The notes under the pieces: model-generated | Databases searched by the model: none | Told to the model about the DNA's origin: nothing | Seen by the model: only the letters and a program-made list of their open reading frames with translations | DNA from: Kordiimonas marina | Lineage (GTDB): Bacteria; Pseudomonadota; Alphaproteobacteria; Sphingomonadales; Kordiimonadaceae | Direction of reading: 5' to 3' | Assembly: GCF_023006325.1 (NCBI RefSeq) | Contig: NZ_JAINDF010000006.1 | Location: forward strand, 1-64,000 | Length of the DNA stretch: 64,000 bases | Shown here: in pieces, positions 1 to 8,798 of the stretch | Numbering within the stretch: the stretch's first letter is position 1 | Layout: each line of letters starts with the position of its first letter | Program-made: the position numbers and the translations under genes

Positions 1-67
1 GGGACGGTGAATGAAGCTGTGTTCGGCCGCAGCAACGCGGAGGCAACACGAGGAGCGCAAAGCGCCC

Positions 68-95
68 GCAGTGGTAAATCCTGCCCCCGCAACCA
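68..95 (+). ncRNA. tRNA-fMet-like 3' end (relic or structured RNA end)
   Basis: Bases 76-95 match what I remember of the last 20 nt of alphaproteobacterial initiator tRNA: T-stem 3' strand CCTGC, acceptor 3' strand CCCCGCA, discriminator A and CCA. The 5' T-stem strand is GCAG(T), but the T-loop reads GGTAAAT instead of TTCAAAT, and no matching acceptor 5' strand lies within the normal 76-nt distance. It is therefore not an intact tRNA. It is followed 3 nt later by a strong terminator, as a real RNA gene would be. It could be an att-type tRNA fragment or the end of another structured RNA whose start lies left of the window. Confidence 0.4.
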
Positions 96-97
96 TT

Positions 98-133
98 AAA
101 AAGGTCAGAGGCCATAAGGCCCCTGGCCTTTTT
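98..133. terminator. Strong bidirectional intrinsic terminator
   Basis: A 16-bp stem (98-113 with 118-133) closes a 4-nt loop. It begins with five A and ends with five T, so it can act on either strand. It directly follows the tRNA-like CCA end at 95. The stretch from 134 to 334 shows no convincing gene or signal. Confidence 0.8.
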
Positions 134-334
134 AATTGTAGGTGGGGCAGAGGAGAGAAGCTTGCCGGTTCGGGCGGTCCAGTATGTCATGGCGCGCGGG
201 CGCCAGCCTGATGCGACTAAAATCAGCAAGGTACGGGGTGTGGCCGTCGAGCGCGCTAATACGCTGGGCGAGAAGTAACGCGCAATTCTTAGGGGATGTG
301 TTTTCAGGCTTTTGAGAAAGAGCCATCCAGGTAA

Positions 335-362
335 CGGGCGGGGCAGTATATTGCCCCGCCCG
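335..362 (-). terminator. Hairpin downstream of the TonB receptor gene
   Basis: A perfect 11-bp GC-rich stem (335-345 with 352-362) lies just past the receptor stop codon. The U-tract is weak, so termination may be only partial. Confidence 0.55.
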
Positions 363-370
363 TCTTGCTT

Positions 371-2488
371 TTAGAAGCTGTATTCGACGCTCAGGAAGGC
401 GTTGGTCCCGGCACCCGGCAGGCGGGCCCCGAGGGCGACATCCGAGTTCGAGATGCGGTTATAGCCCGCCAGATGGTCTTCATAGTAGCGGTTGAACAGG
501 TTCTCGACCCCAGCGGTTAGCTTGACGTTCGAGCCTACCCACCAACCGGCATAGAGGTTGAAGATGGCGTAGCCTGCCGTCTTGGCCTCGCTGTTGGTGG
601 CCGAAACCTTATTCTGCGCTGCGGCGAAGCGGCTTTCCCCGCGGACATACCAGTCCCCACCTTCATAGGTCAGGGAAACCGTGCCGCGGGCAGGCGCGAT
701 GCGGTAGAGGTTGTCGTCAATGTCTTCCCGCTCGCCACGGACATAGCTGAAGCTGCCGTCCATATGCAGGTGCTGGGTCAGGGTGACCCCCATGTCCATG
801 TCGAAACCGTAGAGCTTGGCGTCTACGTTGGCGAAGCGGAGCGGGGTCATGTCCCCATTCATCGCGGCAACCATCTCGACCATGCTGTCGACCACACCAG
901 GCGTGTCATCATAGGCGACACCCTGGATGAAGTTCTTGATATCACGGTAGAAAATCGTCGGGCGTGCATAGAAGCGGTCGCTCGCGTAATCGAGGCCGAC
1001 TTCGGCGACATAAGCGGTTTCGGCCTTGAGGTTCAGATCCCCCACATAGATGTTGCCGTCGGCGAGGCCGCCGCTTGCCGCCGTCGGGAGCCAGGCATAT
1101 TGCTCGACATACCCGGGGGCGCGGTTCTTGCGGGCAAGGGTGCCGCGCAGCTTGATACTGTCATTGAGCGAATACCAGCCCTGCAGGACGACATCGACAA
1201 GGTCATGCGTGATGTTGGTGTCCGTCTTGTTGAAGGCCATGGCGAGCATGGCGGGCATGGCGGGAACGGCGCTGCCGACGCTGGCACCGTCGGTGCTGGA
1301 GCTATAATGGTCATAGCGCACACCGGCCTCGTAGCCCGCCTGGCCCATGTCCCGGTACCATTCCACATACGCCCCGGCCCGCTTCATGCTAATGCCCTTG
1401 AAGCTGTTCAGGAAGAAGTCGGGGTTGTTGGGGTTGGTAATGGTCAGGTTATGGCGGTTGTCTGCAAAGTCACCGCCGAACCGAATGTCCCCGAGCGCGG
1501 TTTGCTTCACCAGTTTCAGGTCCGCGGTCCAGGTTTCGGCTGCGGCGACAGACCGGCGCTGTTTCATCGCATCGGGGGCCGGGCGGGACAGATAGTTGGT
1601 CATGGCGTGGTTGATATTGACATAGCCGACACTGGCCTCGAGCGACAGGCTGTCATAGCTGCCTTTGTATTTTGCCCGGGCGAAGTCACTGTCGAAATAT
1701 TCGATATCCATGGCGAAGGGCGGGTTGCCTGTGGCGCCGACATGCTGGTGGCGGTAGTCAAGCGCAACCTCATGGGTGCCGTCTTCGCTGCGCCAGCCAA
1801 GGCCGGTGCCGACCGTGGCGCGTTTATGGAAGCTGTTGGCGATCCGGCCGCCGGGGAAGCGCATGTCGCCGCCATCTTCATAGGAGCCGAGCATCTGAAC
1901 GCGCCAGCGGTTTGTCGCGGCGCCCACAATGCCGCCGAGGCCGACGCTTTCGTCCGCGCTGCGGGCGGTGGCGGAGAGGTCGCCGCTCACCTCGGCCGTG
2001 GTGCCATCGCTGAAGTCGACCTTCTTATAGACGGCATTCACGCTGCCTGCGAGCCCGGGGCCATTGGAGACCGAGCCGACGCTGCGGGAAATCTCAAGCC
2101 GGGCGACAAGCGGCAAGGGGGCATATTGAAGCGGCGGGTCCATCAGGTTCGGGCCGCCGGAACCGAAGCGCTGGCCGTCCACCGTTACGTCGACACGGGA
2201 ACCGGTCAGGCCGCGGAACTGGACCTGGCCTGAAAGCGCGCCGTTGTTGATCAGCGCACCGCCTGGAAGGCCGCTGGCAATCGAAGCGGCATCGGCCGCT
2301 GACATGCGGTTGGGTTTGATGCTCTCACTGGTCGGGGTGGTGTCCGCCGACCGGGCGCCGACCACCAGGATCTCAGTAAGCGTGTTGCTGCCATCGTCTG
2401 CCGCAGGCGTCTCTGCGAGCGCCGCACCAGACAGCATGGTCGAAGAAGCCAGCGCACTAAGGGCGAGGCGTGAAAAAGAGGAACGCAT
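371..2488 (-). CDS. TonB-dependent receptor, probable copper receptor (OprC-like)
   Basis: An outer-membrane TonB-dependent receptor of 705 residues: signal peptide (about 1-25, ending ALA), a plug domain with a TonB-box-like ILVVGAR segment, and a 22-strand-type barrel ending in EYSF with a terminal aromatic. Methionine clusters in the barrel (MPAMPAMLAMAF, MVEMVAAMNGDM) and the plug fit the OprC/NosA copper-receptor group. The ATG at 2488 has GGAG 8 nt upstream; an in-frame GTG at 2497 is less likely. The upstream gene is a DUF2946 protein on the same strand, a family often found beside copper receptors, so copper uptake is the best guess. The substrate is inferred, not shown. Confidence 0.82.
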   Translation of the reverse strand: MRSSFSRLALSALASSTMLSGAALAETPAADDGSNTLTEILVVGARSADTTPTSESIKPNRMSAADAASIASGLPGGALINNGALSGQVQFRGLTGSRVDVTVDGQRFGSGGPNLMDPPLQYAPLPLVARLEISRSVGSVSNGPGLAGSVNAVYKKVDFSDGTTAEVSGDLSATARSADESVGLGGIVGAATNRWRVQMLGSYEDGGDMRFPGGRIANSFHKRATVGTGLGWRSEDGTHEVALDYRHQHVGATGNPPFAMDIEYFDSDFARAKYKGSYDSLSLEASVGYVNINHAMTNYLSRPAPDAMKQRRSVAAAETWTADLKLVKQTALGDIRFGGDFADNRHNLTITNPNNPDFFLNSFKGISMKRAGAYVEWYRDMGQAGYEAGVRYDHYSSSTDGASVGSAVPAMPAMLAMAFNKTDTNITHDLVDVVLQGWYSLNDSIKLRGTLARKNRAPGYVEQYAWLPTAASGGLADGNIYVGDLNLKAETAYVAEVGLDYASDRFYARPTIFYRDIKNFIQGVAYDDTPGVVDSMVEMVAAMNGDMTPLRFANVDAKLYGFDMDMGVTLTQHLHMDGSFSYVRGEREDIDDNLYRIAPARGTVSLTYEGGDWYVRGESRFAAAQNKVSATNSEAKTAGYAIFNLYAGWWVGSNVKLTAGVENLFNRYYEDHLAGYNRISNSDVALGARLPGAGTNAFLSVEYSF

Positions 2489-2547
2489 AAATATCACTCC
2501 AGGTAACCGGGCTTCAGACCCGGTGCCATTTAAAAAAAACGGGTTTT

Positions 2548-2940
2548 TCAGGCTTGGAGTGTGAGGGGTGGACCGCGGCCCCCGTAAGGCGAGATATGGA
2601 GGCCGGTTAAAGCCGCCTCCTTATAGACCGGCGTAAAGCTGTATGCGACGCGGACGGCAAGCGCTGCCGGTGTGGCCTCAGGTGTCAGGGCGACAGCCTG
2701 GCCCATACACTGGCGGCAATCCTTGCAGCAATCGTGATTGTGGCTGTGGCCCGATCCGGTAGCATCCTGCGCGGCAGCAGCTTTGTCGATGCTGCACCAG
2801 TTGGCAGGGTCGGACAGGCCGAAATCACCGGCCGCTGCCGGGCCAATACAGCAGCTGATTTGCAGGAAAGCATTCAGGAGGATCGCAACAATGGCGATAT
2901 CCCAAATGTTATTGTCTTTCCTGAATTTGTTCAGCGTCAT
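2548..2940 (-). CDS. DUF2946-type Cys/His-rich small exported protein
   Basis: 130 residues with one N-terminal hydrophobic segment (about 14-32, IAIVAILLNAFLQISCCIG) and a metal-ligand-rich stretch around residues 63-79 (HSHNHDCCKDCRQCMG). It ends in a GRGPP motif typical of DUF2946 proteins. It lies 59 nt upstream of the copper-type TonB receptor on the same strand and is probably in its operon. The gap between them carries a small hairpin (2506-2511 with 2519-2524). DUF2946 has no established function. The ligand cluster and context suggest a periplasmic or membrane copper-handling accessory. Confidence 0.7.
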   Translation of the reverse strand: MTLNKFRKDNNIWDIAIVAILLNAFLQISCCIGPAAAGDFGLSDPANWCSIDKAAAAQDATGSGHSHNHDCCKDCRQCMGQAVALTPEATPAALAVRVAYSFTPVYKEAALTGLHISPYGGRGPPLTLQA

Positions 2941-3064
2941 CGGTTTCCCAGCCCATGTTTCGTCTGTCGGCTATCCCAGACCGGCGGGGAGATCAAGAAA
3001 ATTGATCATGCGGGACATTTTGACGCGTATATCAGGTCTTTCCATCGCGTGAAGGTTGGATAGC

Positions 3065-5221
3065 CTAAATAATCAGAGGGAGGGTATCCAGGTCTATGAT
3101 GAGGCCGGCTAAGAAGACACTGTTGCCGTCTCCGAGATCGATATGCAGGCCACGATTGTCGCCTTCCAGGGTATAGGATGCGGCTGCATAGACCGCTGCG
3201 CGGTCCGCGAACCCGCAATAACTCAGATCGAGCGTGTCCTGGCTGATGTTGAAGTCGGTGATGGTGTCGTTGCCGCTATTGGCGCCGAACACGAAGGTGT
3301 CAGCCCCATCCCCACCCGTCAGCGTATCATCGCCTGCGGAGGCCCAGATGGTGTCGTTACCTGCGCCGCCATCGACACTGTCATTGCCTTGGCCATTGTA
3401 CAGCAGGTCATTGCCATTACCGCCACTGAGCACGTCGTCACCGGTTCCGCCAAAAAGCGTGTCGCTGCCGGCACCGCCCCACAGGGTGTCGTTGCCGTCG
3501 CCCCCGCCCATGCGGTCGCTGCCGTCCGAGCCGGTGAGATGGTCATCGCCACCCCGGGCCCACTGGTTATTTTGGTCCACACTGTTACTGCCCTGAAGCG
3601 AATCCTGCCCAACGCCGCCCATTTCTGTCTTCTGTTCGGTCACGTTGCCGACGCTGAAGTTGACGAAGGCCGAGCCCTTAAGGCCGCTCGTGTCTGAGGA
3701 TGATACCTGCAGGGTAACCTGATGCTCGCTTTCATAATCGAGCGAAACACCGTCCTTGAGCCACAGTTCATCGCCCTTGATGACAAAGCGGCTGTCATCG
3801 GTGGAGAAAGTAACCGCGCTGCCTTCCGGGTCGGTAGCGGAGAGTGTACCAACGAAGGCGCCTGTATCATTTTCCTCAACCCCGCCACTCGTGAGGGTGG
3901 GGCCGCTGGGCGCACTGTTCCCGCCGGTGATGGTGATGTTGATATTCTGGCTGGTGCCATCCACGGACGTGATGGCGACGGTATCGTGAAGCGAACTGCC
4001 GGTCGTCAGGGAGGTCACCGATGAATTGGCCGTGTTGGGGCTATAGGTCCAGGCGCCATTGGCGGCCATAGTCAGGTGTCCATAGGTGCCGTTGACGGTG
4101 CCTGTGGTGAAGCTTTCTTCCGACGCACCGTTGAGGTCACTGATCGTGAGCGTGCCGTTGGTGCTGCCCAGCTTGCTGGCGGTCCCCGTGGTGTCGCCGC
4201 CGATCGTGGCCGGGTAAGCCGGGCCAAGGCCTTGTGCGGCGCCGGTCGTGTTTACAAGGGCTGTGTAGATTGTCGCACCGGAGGAGGTTGTAATGGCCGA
4301 AAGTGTGCCGCCACCGGAGGAGACCGCGTCAAAGATATTGGTCAGCGTGCTCTCAACGGTCGGTGTCGTGCCGGAATAGGCGCCACCCAGCGTGGCACTG
4401 ACCACGTTGGTCCCGGAAAACGTAAGGGTCTGGGGGGACGAGACAAAACCAATCGGCGTGCCGGCCCCCGCAAAGATGCTGTTGCTGACGGTAGCGGCCG
4501 CGTTGGTGCTCAGTACAAGCTCGGCGTTGCCATTGCCGGTGAAAACACTGTTGCTGATGTCGGTGGGGCCTGTAGTGACAACACCGTTCCAATTGTTGTG
4601 GGCGATGACTGAACCGGAGATGGCAACGCTTGTCGGGCTCAGAAACTGAAGCGCGTTCCCCGAGCCGTTGCCGGTAAAACTGCTGTCGGTGATGGTGATC
4701 GTGCCGTTCATGGTGTCGATCGTGGTGCCGTTGGCCGGGTTGTTCTCGAACCGGCTGTTCTGGATGGTCAGGTCGCTGTTGGAGGCATAGACGCCGCCGT
4801 AGGTGCCGCTGTTGCCGGTGACGACGGAATCATTGATGACCAGGGTCGAGCTGGAGGCCGAGATGGGGGTGCCGCTGTTGACGCCGGTGATGGTCAGGCC
4901 GTTGAGCGTGACATTCGCGCCTGATGAAACCTGGATAAAGCTGGCGCCGTAGTTGTTGGCGTTGAGCGTAATGTCCGGCGTACCATTGCCGTCGATATCA
5001 CCATTGATGGTGATATTGTGCGTGATCGCGTAGGCGATGCCTTCTGTGATCGAAGCACCGCTGAGGATCGGGTCGAACACGATGGTGTCGCCGTCCTGCG
5101 CGAGGCCAAGGGCTTCAAGGAGCGACAGGCCGAGGCCGTCCGCGCTCTCCGTTGCGAGGGTTCCGCTGTTAAAGGCGTCGGTCGCACTGGTGGCGTTTGT
5201 GTCCACGGTAAAAGTCGTCAC
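3065..5221 (-). CDS. Large secreted RTX protein with beta-helix, VCBS and cadherin-like domains
   Basis: 718 residues from a GTG start with a GGGGGA Shine-Dalgarno. In order: a right-handed beta-helix region (about 60-330, many N-rich repeats), a VCBS-type repeat (about 345-430), a cadherin-like domain (about 432-525), then RTX nonapeptide repeats of GGxGxDxLx form (about 545-665) and a short hydrophobic C-terminal tail. There is no Sec signal peptide. RTX repeats bind calcium after export and the uncleaved C-terminus normally directs type I secretion, so this is probably an adhesin or surface or matrix protein. No type I ABC transporter, membrane-fusion or TolC gene is in the window. A beta-helix enzyme such as a lyase is an alternative, but no catalytic motif stands out. 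Confidence 0.8.
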   Translation of the reverse strand: MTTFTVDTNATSATDAFNSGTLATESADGLGLSLLEALGLAQDGDTIVFDPILSGASITEGIAYAITHNITINGDIDGNGTPDITLNANNYGASFIQVSSGANVTLNGLTITGVNSGTPISASSSTLVINDSVVTGNSGTYGGVYASNSDLTIQNSRFENNPANGTTIDTMNGTITITDSSFTGNGSGNALQFLSPTSVAISGSVIAHNNWNGVVTTGPTDISNSVFTGNGNAELVLSTNAAATVSNSIFAGAGTPIGFVSSPQTLTFSGTNVVSATLGGAYSGTTPTVESTLTNIFDAVSSGGGTLSAITTSSGATIYTALVNTTGAAQGLGPAYPATIGGDTTGTASKLGSTNGTLTISDLNGASEESFTTGTVNGTYGHLTMAANGAWTYSPNTANSSVTSLTTGSSLHDTVAITSVDGTSQNINITITGGNSAPSGPTLTSGGVEENDTGAFVGTLSATDPEGSAVTFSTDDSRFVIKGDELWLKDGVSLDYESEHQVTLQVSSSDTSGLKGSAFVNFSVGNVTEQKTEMGGVGQDSLQGSNSVDQNNQWARGGDDHLTGSDGSDRMGGGDGNDTLWGGAGSDTLFGGTGDDVLSGGNGNDLLYNGQGNDSVDGGAGNDTIWASAGDDTLTGGDGADTFVFGANSGNDTITDFNISQDTLDLSYCGFADRAAVYAAASYTLEGDNRGLHIDLGDGNSVFLAGLIIDLDTLPLII

Positions 5222-5358
5222 GCTTCAGTCCCCCATCGTGCAACAACGCACATGTGCAGTGTAAACAAGTTGTCTGCAGTTAGCCTTAGACTGGGAAATG
5301 CGTCAATGGAATAACAATATTATCAGTAATGCGTCCAAAAGCATGGGGTGCTATTTTA

Positions 5359-5388
5359 AAAGGCAGGAAACACCTGTTCCCTGCCTTT
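5359..5388 (-). terminator. Intrinsic terminator downstream of the SDR gene
   Basis: A 9-bp stem (5359-5367 with 5380-5388), read on the minus strand, ends in CCTTTT followed by an A/T-rich tail. It lies between the SDR stop codon and the RTX gene start. Confidence 0.7.
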
Positions 5389-5434
5389 CGTTGAGGTCAT
5401 GTTTGTGCCGGCTGTGCCGCCTACGGTAATGGTA

Positions 5435-6133
5435 TCAGACGCGGCCCGTGACCGGCAGCAGCGCGCCGGTGATGGCCCGCGCTTCGTCGGACGCGAGGAA
5501 CAGGATCGTGGCGGCCAGGTCATCGGCGCTGACCCATGCACTGAAATCGGCATCCGGCATATCGGCGCGGTTGGTCGGCGTGTCGATGATCGAGGGCAGG
5601 ACGGCGTTGACGGTGATATTGTCGCCCTTGAGTTCTTCGGCGAGGCTTTCGGTCAGCTTATGCACGCCGGCCTTTGAGGCGGCGTAGCTGCCCATGCCCA
5701 TACCGGCCTTCAGCGCCGCGGCGGCGCCGATGTTGACGATGCGGCCTTTGCCTGCAGCCTTCATGAAGGGCAGGACGGCCTTGCAGCTATTGAGCGCCGT
5801 TTGCAGGTTCATGCGCTGCAGAAGGCCCCAGGTGTCGGTGCTGCCGCCTTCCAGGGTTTCCCAGCGGAAGCCGCCCGCGATGTTGAAGAGCGCGTCGATC
5901 CGGCCGAAATGGGTGTGAATTTCCGTAAGCGCCTGGGTGACGCTATTCAGGTCAGTCAGGTCTACGCCGCCTTTGAGAAGGGCTGAGGCCCCGACTTTAT
6001 CTGAAAGGCCTTCAGGGGCATTGGTGCTGAGGTCGAGGACCGCGACCTTATAACCGCGGGCGGCGGCCTCTGTTGCGACATGGCTCCCGAGGAACCCAAA
6101 ACCACCGGTTACGATGCAGACTTTTTCACTCAT
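5435..6133 (-). CDS. SDR-family NAD(P)-dependent oxidoreductase, atypical active site
   Basis: 232 residues of short-chain dehydrogenase fold. The nucleotide-binding motif TGGFGFLG is at about residues 9-16, an NIAGG strand follows, and the YAASK catalytic tyrosine-lysine pair is present. The serine usually 13 residues before the tyrosine is alanine here (NIGAAAALKAG), so the classical catalytic tetrad looks incomplete. The start ATG has AGGGAAGA upstream. It is monocistronic between two terminators. The substrate cannot be read from the sequence. Confidence 0.8.
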   Translation of the reverse strand: MSEKVCIVTGGFGFLGSHVATEAAARGYKVAVLDLSTNAPEGLSDKVGASALLKGGVDLTDLNSVTQALTEIHTHFGRIDALFNIAGGFRWETLEGGSTDTWGLLQRMNLQTALNSCKAVLPFMKAAGKGRIVNIGAAAALKAGMGMGSYAASKAGVHKLTESLAEELKGDNITVNAVLPSIIDTPTNRADMPDADFSAWVSADDLAATILFLASDEARAITGALLPVTGRV

Positions 6134-6268
6134 TCTTCCCTGTCCTGTGTTTTACCGGGCGCCCCTCGCGCCCAGGCAGCCCTGGCATGCCCCATTGGGG
6201 GCACCTGTTGAGGCCCTTTTTAGGCGGGGGCGGCAGAAGCGTCAATGATGCGGGCGGCTAAAACGACA

Positions 6269-6300
6269 CCGGCCCCGCTGACAGGTGTCAGCGGGGCCGG
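6269..6300 (-). terminator. Terminator of the porin gene
   Basis: A perfect 15-bp inverted repeat (6269-6283 with 6286-6300) with a 2-nt centre. On the minus strand it is followed by a short GTCGTTTT tail. It sits 53 nt past the porin stop codon. Confidence 0.75.
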
Positions 6301-6352
6301 GCCATTTGTCTTCAGGGAACACGTACCCCTAAGGGCTGGCGTTCCTTATCTA

Positions 6353-7438
6353 CTACCAGCGCAGGCGACCGAAGAGGCCGAACTCGCTACGGACGCCTTC
6401 GATGGAACCACCGATGGTGCCGTTGCCGGTGCTGACATAGCCGTTGTCGGACTTGTCATGCTTGTAGACCAGGGAGAGGTCAACAATTTTGGCCGGCGAG
6501 TAGGTTACGCCGATGTTGTAGTAGTTGTTCTTAACCGACGGGGCAGTCGTTTCGTTCGGCTTGACGTGGTCGAAGCGGCCGAAGACAGCCCATTCCGGGT
6601 TGAACTTGTAGGAAGCGAACGCGCCGTAGCCGCTCGAGTCTTCCGACGTCATGGACGTTACGTTTTTCCAATCGTTGGCTTTGAAGTATTCAACGCCGAC
6701 GCGGACGGTTTTGGTTTTGTAAGCTGCAAGCGCGTTGAAACGCTTCGCGGTGTGGTAGGTAACGGCGTCCTGGACGTCTTTGCCCAGCTTGCCGCTGTAG
6801 CCACCGAGAGCGACGACGAAGTTGTCGAAGTTCACGTTTACGCGGGCTTCAATGTCAACCGACTTGAATTTTTTGGCATTGCCAGCACCCGGAGGGGATT
6901 TGTAGCCAGCGCCGTTTACGAGGGCGACAGCGTATTCGAACATGCCGTCAGCAAGTTTACCCTTGGCATGAATACCCCAGTCAGCGGAGGTGCCGTATTT
7001 GGTGCGGTCAACGAGGGTGTTCTCAACGTAGCGGTAGCCATAGATGCCCTCTACGAACGGAATCCACGGCAGGTCGGTCGAACCGAGACGCAGGTCAAGA
7101 GCTTTCGAAAGTTTGGCTTCGAGGTAAGCTTTCTTGATGTAAAGCTCAGTCGCGCCGAGAGCGCTCTTGTACTGGAAGTCGGTGGTTACGTTCGCCGAGA
7201 AGACGTCGTTGAATTTGTGATCGATACCAACGTAGAAACGCTTGATGTCGAAGCCGTAGCCGTTGTCGGTCAGGCCGGTTTTCGCGCCGTCCGACTTGTG
7301 GCTGACGGTGCTGGCGTCAAAATACATACGACCGCTGATTTTGGTGCTGTCGGTCCAGTCAGCTGCAGAAGCAGCGGTGCTCAGTGCAAGAGCCATAACG
7401 CCGGTGGCAGCGCCGGCCAGCCAGAAAGATTTCTTCAT
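6353..7438 (-). CDS. Outer-membrane porin, OprP/OprO-like (putative phosphate-starvation porin)
   Basis: 361 residues with a signal peptide ending AASAADW and alternating amphipathic strands ending in the barrel-terminal aromatic FGRLRW. The FDIKRFYVGIDHKFND stretch and overall pattern fit the phosphate-selective porin (Porin_O_P) family. A PhoB-box-like direct repeat lies about 150 nt upstream (7589-7608) and the next genes are pst, so phosphate or polyphosphate entry under starvation is likely. The leader between box and start contains a small hairpin formed by CCCGG and CCGGG. A general anion porin is the main alternative. Confidence 0.8.
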   Translation of the reverse strand: MKKSFWLAGAATGVMALALSTAASAADWTDSTKISGRMYFDASTVSHKSDGAKTGLTDNGYGFDIKRFYVGIDHKFNDVFSANVTTDFQYKSALGATELYIKKAYLEAKLSKALDLRLGSTDLPWIPFVEGIYGYRYVENTLVDRTKYGTSADWGIHAKGKLADGMFEYAVALVNGAGYKSPPGAGNAKKFKSVDIEARVNVNFDNFVVALGGYSGKLGKDVQDAVTYHTAKRFNALAAYKTKTVRVGVEYFKANDWKNVTSMTSEDSSGYGAFASYKFNPEWAVFGRFDHVKPNETTAPSVKNNYYNIGVTYSPAKIVDLSLVYKHDKSDNGYVSTGNGTIGGSIEGVRSEFGLFGRLRW

Positions 7439-7588
7439 GATGGGGTAGCCTCCCTGAAGTTTGTTACATTCAATAGTGCCCGGTCCGTGTTCCGGGATGT
7501 GAACTCAATGGGCCCTCAAATCAGGCCAAGATCGTTACGGGCCTGTGTCCTAGGGCCCTTACGTCTCGCCGGGAGAATTCGCAAAAGC

Positions 7589-7608
7589 CTGTGACGGCTG
7601 GGTGACGC
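7589..7608 (-). promoter_or_regulatory. Candidate PhoB box upstream of the porin
   Basis: On the minus strand CGTCAC repeats at exactly 11-nt spacing (GCGTCACCCAGCCGTCACAG). This matches the direct-repeat architecture of PhoB boxes (CTGTCAT and CTGTCAC half sites, 11-nt period). It lies 151 nt upstream of the porin start. Confidence 0.65.
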
Positions 7609-7921
7609 TTATATGAACATTTTATGACGGCCTGGACGTAGGGAAGAGCCGCTCGCAAAAGTAGCGGCGCCTCTTTTGAGTGGGGCGGTGTGGTTCAAGA
7701 GCTAACCATATGAAAAATATTAATAAATAACCACGATGCCCTGGTGGTGGCCTGCGCATGCAAGGGCGGCGGTGGCACTGTGGGGGGATGGCGTGATCAG
7801 CCGTGTTTTCTACGACTGTTACATGGATGCAACGCAACAGTTTGTAACAAATGAAATGGGACATTGGTTCGACGGTCAGAAAAAGACTCCGGTTGTCGGC
7901 GGTGATTTGGGGCAAATAAAA

Positions 7922-7945
7922 ACGGCGGAGGGTGCCCTCCGCCGT
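7922..7945 (-). terminator. Terminator of the pst operon
   Basis: An 11-bp stem (7922-7932 with 7935-7945), read on the minus strand, is followed by TTTTTATTT. It is a textbook intrinsic terminator 38 nt past the pstB stop, and it shows that no phoU is co-transcribed after pstB. Confidence 0.85.
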
Positions 7946-7982
7946 CATGTTCAATTAAGCAGATTTGTGGCCCGCGTGGCGA

Positions 7983-8798
7983 TTAGCCGAAGCGCCCGGT
8001 GATATAGTCACGGGTCCGCTGGTCACGCGGTGCGGTGAACATCTGGTTGGTTGCGTCAAACTCGACCAGTTCGCCCAGATACATGAAGGCGGTATAGTCG
8101 GAGACCCGCGCCGCCTGCTGCATATTGTGGGTTACGATCACGATCGTATAGTCGTTCTTAAGCTCTGCGATCAGTTCCTCGATCTTCGCCGTGGAGATCG
8201 GGTCAAGTGCCGAGCAGGGCTCATCGAACAGGATGACCTCAGGCTTTACGGCAACGGTCCGGGCGATGCAGAGACGCTGCTGCTGGCCGCCCGACAGGCT
8301 GATGCCGCTGCTGTGCAGTTTGTCTTTCACTTCATCCCACAGTGCCGCACGCTGAAGCGCATATTGCACCCGGTCGTCGATCTCGGACCGCGGCAGGCGC
8401 TCATAGAGTTTGATACCGAACGCGATATTGTCATAGATCGACATCGGGAACGGCGTCGGCTTCTGGAAAACCATGCCGATACGGGCGCGGAGAAGGTTCA
8501 GGTCGAGCTTGGGCGACAGCAGGTTCTCGCCATCGAAGACCACGTCGCCTTCGGCACGCTGGCCGGGGTACAGCTCGAACATCCGGTTCAGGGTCCGGAG
8601 AAGGGTCGACTTACCGCACCCGGACGGTCCGATGAAGGCCGTGACCTTGTTTTCATAAAGCGGGACATTGATGTCTTTCAGCGCCTTGGCCTGCCCGTAA
8701 AAGAAATTCAGGTTCCTGATCGAGACTTTTTCCACCAAGCCAGGGGTGTCCGTCGAGATATGTCCGGTCTCTGAGGGCATGATTGGTGTATGGTTCAT
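7983..8798 (-). CDS. pstB: Phosphate ABC transporter ATP-binding protein PstB
   Basis: 271 residues starting at MNHTPIM. Walker [10 protein letters not shown], a Q-loop in VFQKPTPFP, signature LSGGQQQR, Walker B VILFDEP and an H-loop in IVTHNM are all present, with the PstB-specific phosphate-type layout. It energises high-affinity phosphate import with PstC and PstA. The ATG overlaps the pstA TGA by the classic ATGA arrangement (8795-8798), so translation is coupled. An upstream in-frame start is possible but would only add residues that read as shadow of pstA. Confidence 0.95.
   Translation of the reverse strand: MNHTPIMPSETGHISTDTPGLVEKVSIRNLNFFYGQAKALKDINVPLYENKVTAFIGPSGCGKSTLLRTLNRMFELYPGQRAEGDVVFDGENLLSPKLDLNLLRARIGMVFQKPTPFPMSIYDNIAFGIKLYERLPRSEIDDRVQYALQRAALWDEVKDKLHSSGISLSGGQQQRLCIARTVAVKPEVILFDEPCSALDPISTAKIEELIAELKNDYTIVIVTHNMQQAARVSDYTAFMYLGELVEFDATNQMFTAPRDQRTRDYITGRFG

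Larger units (their letters stand above)
7439..7982. other. 544-bp spacer between the porin and pstB
   Basis: This stretch has no credible gene. It holds the porin leader, the PhoB-box candidate at 7589-7608, a hairpin near 7645-7676 (GAGCCGCT with AGCGGC) followed by TTTT on the plus strand, an A/T-rich patch around 7704-7733, and the pstB terminator at 7922-7945. Short open frames here lack start context and recognisable content. Confidence 0.6.

Noticed and set aside
11-211. Small frame MKLCSAAATRRQ... at the left edge
   Set aside because: It runs through the tRNA-like end and the terminator stem, so a structured RNA end is a better explanation than a protein.
764-2233. Long plus-strand frame of 489 codons
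   Set aside because: It is antisense to the TonB receptor, which has a signal peptide, plug and barrel; the frame has no recognisable content.
7645-7676. Possible small RNA terminator upstream of the porin
   Set aside because: The hairpin has bulges and only four T; there is no promoter evidence for an upstream transcript on the plus strand.
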